Below are positions 60,525-64,000 of a stretch of DNA of 64,000 bases, in pieces. Every line of letters begins with the position of its first letter. Position 1 is the first letter of the stretch. The stretch covers positions 7,560,001 through 7,624,000 of the forward strand of contig JALIRH010000030.1 in NCBI GenBank assembly GCA_023055505.1. The letters run 5' to 3'. This DNA is from Callipepla californica brunnescens. Lineage: Eukaryota; Chordata; Aves; Galliformes; Odontophoridae. The notes beneath the pieces were generated by a model. The model was not told where the DNA came from. It searched no databases and saw only the letters and a list, made by a program, of their open reading frames with translations. The translations under genes were made by a program, and so were the position numbers.

Positions 60525-60869
60525 AAGGTGTGGTGTGCCATCCCCCAGGCAGTGCCATGCAGATGGTCTGGGGTGGGCAGGGACTGCTGCATTCAGTCAC
60601 AGCTCTGCTGCCATTTCTATTGTCCTGGCAGGCTCCAGTTCAACTTCTGCCTTCCACCTGTGATCATCACAGCCTGCAGGAGAGCAGCAATGGCCTCAGC
60701 ACATCCATCTCAGGTAAGGGCTGGGAAAAGCAAGCAGGAGTGTCCATGGGGTAAGGGATGGGAATGTATGGAAAGAGGGAGGTGCTCTCAGGCAGCATGT
60801 GTGTGCTGGGGACAGAGAAGCGGCTGGGGCTGGACTTTCAGTCATCTGCGAGCTGCTTCCCTGAGCTTG
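60525..60869 (+). pseudogene. KRAB zinc-finger partial copy F (start exon only)
   Basis: Contains the 82-bp exon at 60632-60713 with acceptor TGTCCTGGCAG, ATG at 60690-60692 (codons identical to MASAHPSQ) and donor CAG|GTAAGG, which is closer to consensus than in the other copies. It stops in the next intron where decayed L1 pol begins at about 60870. No KRAB or finger exon follows inside the window. Confidence 0.8.
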
Positions 60870-61408
60870 AAATAACTCACTCTTATGTTGCCAGTAAAAG
60901 TCTACTTGAGTTACCTTAACTTTGGCAGCTCGATCTACCTGGCGCTTGTTTTGTTGTTCTTCAGTTGCCTGGCTCTTAGGAACATGAGCATCTACATAGC
61001 GCACCTTCACAACCATATTCTTTACTCGGGCAGCAATATCTTTCCACAGTTCAGCAGCCCAAATAGGTTTACCCTTCTGTTGACAGCCATTTTGTCCCCA
61101 TTGCCGTAACCATCCCCATAAAGCATTTGCCACCATCCATGAGTCAGTGTAAAGATAAAGCACTGGCCACTTCTCACATTCAGCGATATCTAAGGCCAGT
61201 TGGACAGCCTTTACCTCTGCAAATTGGCTTGATTCTCCTTCTCCTTCAGTGGCACGTGCAACTTGCTTTCCCACATAGCGAGAGAATCCATCTGTGAACA
61301 GAGCGTATCTCTTTTCATCTTCTGTTAGTTCATTATATGGTGGGGCTTCTTTAGCACGTGATACCTCCTCTGCTGGTGTTGTTCCAAACTTTTTACCTTC
61401 AGGCCAGT
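60870..61408 (-). pseudogene. pol: L1-family pol fragment (RNase H)
   Basis: Homologous to pol around 27400-27970 of the L1 provirus; RNase H with FTDG, YTDSW and VDAHVP motifs, and an in-frame internal deletion of about 14 codons after GKQ. Open throughout and, by chance or not, in frame with LTR sequence upstream and antisense ZNF sequence downstream (60696-61541). It is cut by the LTR at 61409, that is, an older L1 copy hit by another. Confidence 0.8.
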
Positions 61409-61647
61409 TGTCAGGGGTTTGTGAGCCGGTTCGGCCCGGCCCCGCAACAACCGAGGAAGGAGACCCACAGGCCCACAGCCCGGACAGGGGGAAGGGGGAA
61501 AGGGAAAAAAGGAAATAAGCCCCAAAACAAAACAGCGGCAACGATCTGAGGGGGAAAATCTAATTTACTAAATAAGACATCAGGAAGTAAATAACACAAT
61601 ATAATGCAATACAGTTTGGAATTAAGCCCAATGAATCAAACAAAATG

Positions 61648-61690
<43 letters not shown>

Positions 61691-61951
61691 GTGCCCGATA
61701 AACCGAAGGCCTTACGCTAACGCTGAAGGCGGACGGCAGCAAGCACCCACTCCTAAGTGATCCTAGAGGAAAGAGAGAGAACGTCCCGTGACCACAGAGA
61801 GTTTTTATCTGTTCCCTCTGGGCGGAAAACACGTGAAAAAATACAAAGCATGGCAAAGTCCTCTAGGGAATGTAGTTCTCCCTGACTCCCAATGCACCAC
61901 ATGATGCCATGATGTGGAATACCAGTACCAAAAAATCATAAAACCACGACA
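61409..61951 (-). mobile_element. 3' LTR of the right-edge L1 provirus
   Basis: TGTCGTGG...CAACTGACA-type ends; (AG)n tract at 61650-61688. Polypurine tract GGAATAAGGGGTGGAA at 61967-61952. Confidence 0.88.
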
Positions 61952-62059
61952 TTCCACCCCTTATTCCACATCACTATATCATGCTTGATACATACAGAAG
62001 AACAATGATTAACGTGCATTAGATACACGCACACATTATATATACAAGTATATACATAG

Positions 62060-64000
62060 AATTACTGAGGGCGGTCTCCAGACATCAAATTCCCTTGTGG
62101 TATACATTGAACATCCCCATTCTTCTGCACCACCCACCAGGTAGACCCAGGTCCCTGAGCAAAGACAGTTCCACGGAGAGGTTTGCCCTTTCCAGAAGCT
62201 GGAAGTACCCAAACTGCTTTGCCCAACATGTTCTTTACATGTACTACAGGGACCTTATCTCCCTCTACAGTAGGCAGAGAGCTGGATTGGGCAGGACCAT
62301 TGCGATTGATAGATCCTCAAGTGTTGACCAACCAGGTGGCTTCTGACAAATTTTACTCCCAGCGCTTAAATGTTCCACCACCCATTGCTTTCAACATGGT
62401 TTTTAACAACCCATTGTACCTTTCAAGTTTACCAGAAGCTGGTGCATGATAGGGGATATGATAAATCCACTCAATGCCATGATCTTTGGCCCAAGTATTT
62501 ATAAGAGAATTTTTAAAATGAGTTCCATTATCAGACTCAATTCTTTCTGGAGTACCATGTCGCCACAGGACTTGTTTCTCCAGACCTAGAATGGTGTTTT
62601 GGGCGGTAGCGTGGGGTACTGTGTATGTTTCAAGCCACCCAGTGGTCGCCACCACCATGGTGAGCACATAACGCTTACCACTGCGAGATCGTGGCAAGGT
62701 GATATAATCAACCTGCCACGCCTCCCCATATTTATATTTTTGCCATTGCCCTTCCTCCCAAAGAGGTTTCATCCTCTTGGCTTGTTTAATTGCGGCGCAT
62801 GTATCACAGTCATGGATCACCTGTGCGATAGCATCCATAGTTAAGTCCACCCCTTGGTCTCTAGCCCACTTATATGTTGCATCCCTTCCTTGATGGCCCG
62901 AGGTCTCATGGGCCCACCGAACTAGAAATAACTCACTCTTATGTTGCCAGTCCAAGTCTACTTGAGTCACCTTAACTTTGGCAGCTCGATCTACCTGGCG
63001 CTTGTTTTGTTGTTCTTCAGTTGCCTGGCTCTTAGGAACATGAGCATCTACATGGCACACCTTTACAACCATATTTTTTACTCAGGCAGCAATATCTTTC
63101 CACAGTTCAGCGGCCCAAATACGTTTACCCTTCCGTTGCCAGCCATTTTGTTCCCATTGCTGTAACCACCCCCTAAGGCATTTGCCACCATCCATGAGTC
63201 AGTGTAAAGATAAAGCACTGGCCACCTCTCATGTTCAGCAATATCTATGGCCAGTTGGACAGTCTTTACTTCTGCAAATTGGCATGACTCTCCTTTTCCT
63301 TCTGTGGCCTCTGCAACTCATCATGTGGGGCTCCACGCAGCAGATTTCCATCTGCAATTGTTTACCACAGTGTGACATGATCCATCTGTGAACAGGGCGT
63401 ATCTCTTTTCATTGTCTGGTAGTTCATTATATGGTGGGGCCTCTTTAGCACGTGATACCTCCTCTGCTGGTGTTGTTCCAAACTTTTTACCTTCAGGCCA
63501 GTCCATGATCTCTTCTAGGATTCCTGGATGACTGAGGTTCCCCATCCGAGCTCGCTGTGTAATCAGCGCAATCCACTTACTCCAAGTGGCATCAGTAGCA
63601 TGATGGGTGGAGGGAACCTTTCCTTTGAACATCCAGTTCAGCACTGGTAGTCGAGGTGCCAGAAGGAGCTGCATTTCAGTACCGATTACTTCGGAAGCAG
63701 CTCGAACCCCCTCGTACGCGGCTAAGATCTCCTTTTCAGTTGGAGTGTAGCGCTCCTCAGACCCCCTGTACGCTCTGCTCCAAAATCCCAGGAGTCGGCC
63801 TCGGGTCTCTCTAGAGGCTCTTTGCCACAGACTCCAAGTGGGACCTTCCTTTCCAGCAGCAGTGTAGAGGATGTTCTTTACATCATGTCCCATCCACACT
63901 AGCCCCAGGGCCACGGCACGGGCTATCTCCTGCTTAATTTGCTCAAAAGCCTACTGCTGCTCAGGGCCCCATACAAAATCATTCTTCTTCTGCATCACCT
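62060..64000 (-). pseudogene. pol: pol of the right-edge L1 provirus
   Basis: Pieces: 63914-63321 (RT connection to RNase H start, stop TGA at 63321), a frameshift near 63170, then 63072-62353 (RNase H end, integrase zinc motif and catalytic D, D, E), ending at TAA where the intact frame continues in the L1 copy; a 9-base insertion precedes this stop. Downstream sequence to about 62060 still matches integrase C-terminus. The stop present at 27212 in the other copy is absent here. Confidence 0.85.

Larger units (their letters stand above)
61409..64000 (-). mobile_element. L1-family provirus running off the right edge
   Basis: 3' LTR, polypurine tract, integrase, RNase H and the end of RT, minus strand. 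The rest is outside the window. More decayed than the 25871-32246 copy. Confidence 0.88.

Overview
The window looks like nuclear DNA of a bird, most likely a galliform. Reasons: it carries chicken-type CR1 LINE fragments, spliced multi-exon genes with GT/AG introns, KRAB C2H2 zinc-finger genes, and several endogenous retroviruses (ERVs) with avian features such as an alpharetrovirus-like envelope. The density of ERVs and inverted amplicons would suit a W chromosome or an ampliconic microchromosome end, but that placement is inference.

Backbone: six copies (A to F) of one KRAB zinc-finger gene unit. A (299-2241, minus) and B (8883-10810, plus) are intact by eye; each encodes 395 residues from a 24-nt coding start exon, a 127-bp KRAB-A exon, a 111-bp KRAB-B exon and a 926-bp exon with seven fingers. 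C (22024-24033, minus), D (41049-42276, plus), E (55836-57674, minus) and F (exon with ATG only, 60632-60713, plus) are broken. A/B and E/F are head to head; B/C are tail to tail and form a large inverted repeat (about 6088-12495 against 20330-26426) that includes the same LTR insertion site.

Retroviral layer. Family L1 (class III/ERVL-like pol, tRNA-Lys-like primer site, no env): a nearly complete minus-strand copy at 25871-32246, a fossil at 15905-18615, an RNase H fragment at 60870-61408, and a copy running off the right edge from 61409. Family L2 (337-bp LTRs, Arg-like primer site, no env): a copy with both LTRs at 43186-49199, lying against a truncated relative at 49200-51840. A third, plus-strand element (51841-55835) keeps the end of pol, an unassigned ORF, a broken alpharetrovirus-like env and its 3' LTR; it ends inside the zinc-finger exon of copy E. 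Solo or partial LTRs lie at 6088-6734, 18319-18615, 19272-19365, 19651-19950 and 40423-40857.

Between two LTRs, 32247-40422, is an 8.2-kb tandem array of an 18-bp unit (consensus ATCAATGGGGCCATAGGR, about 454 units). The unit length is a multiple of three, so long reading frames appear on both strands; these are judged to be by-products of the repeat.

Taken together the locus looks like a KRAB zinc-finger amplicon that has been duplicated, inverted and repeatedly invaded and rearranged by ERVs. The most novel-looking items are the LTR-bounded minisatellite, a Gag with membrane-spanning N-terminal segments and an in-frame UAG before pol, a fossil Gag with a 21-bp-repeat coiled coil, and an unassigned ORF between pol and env.
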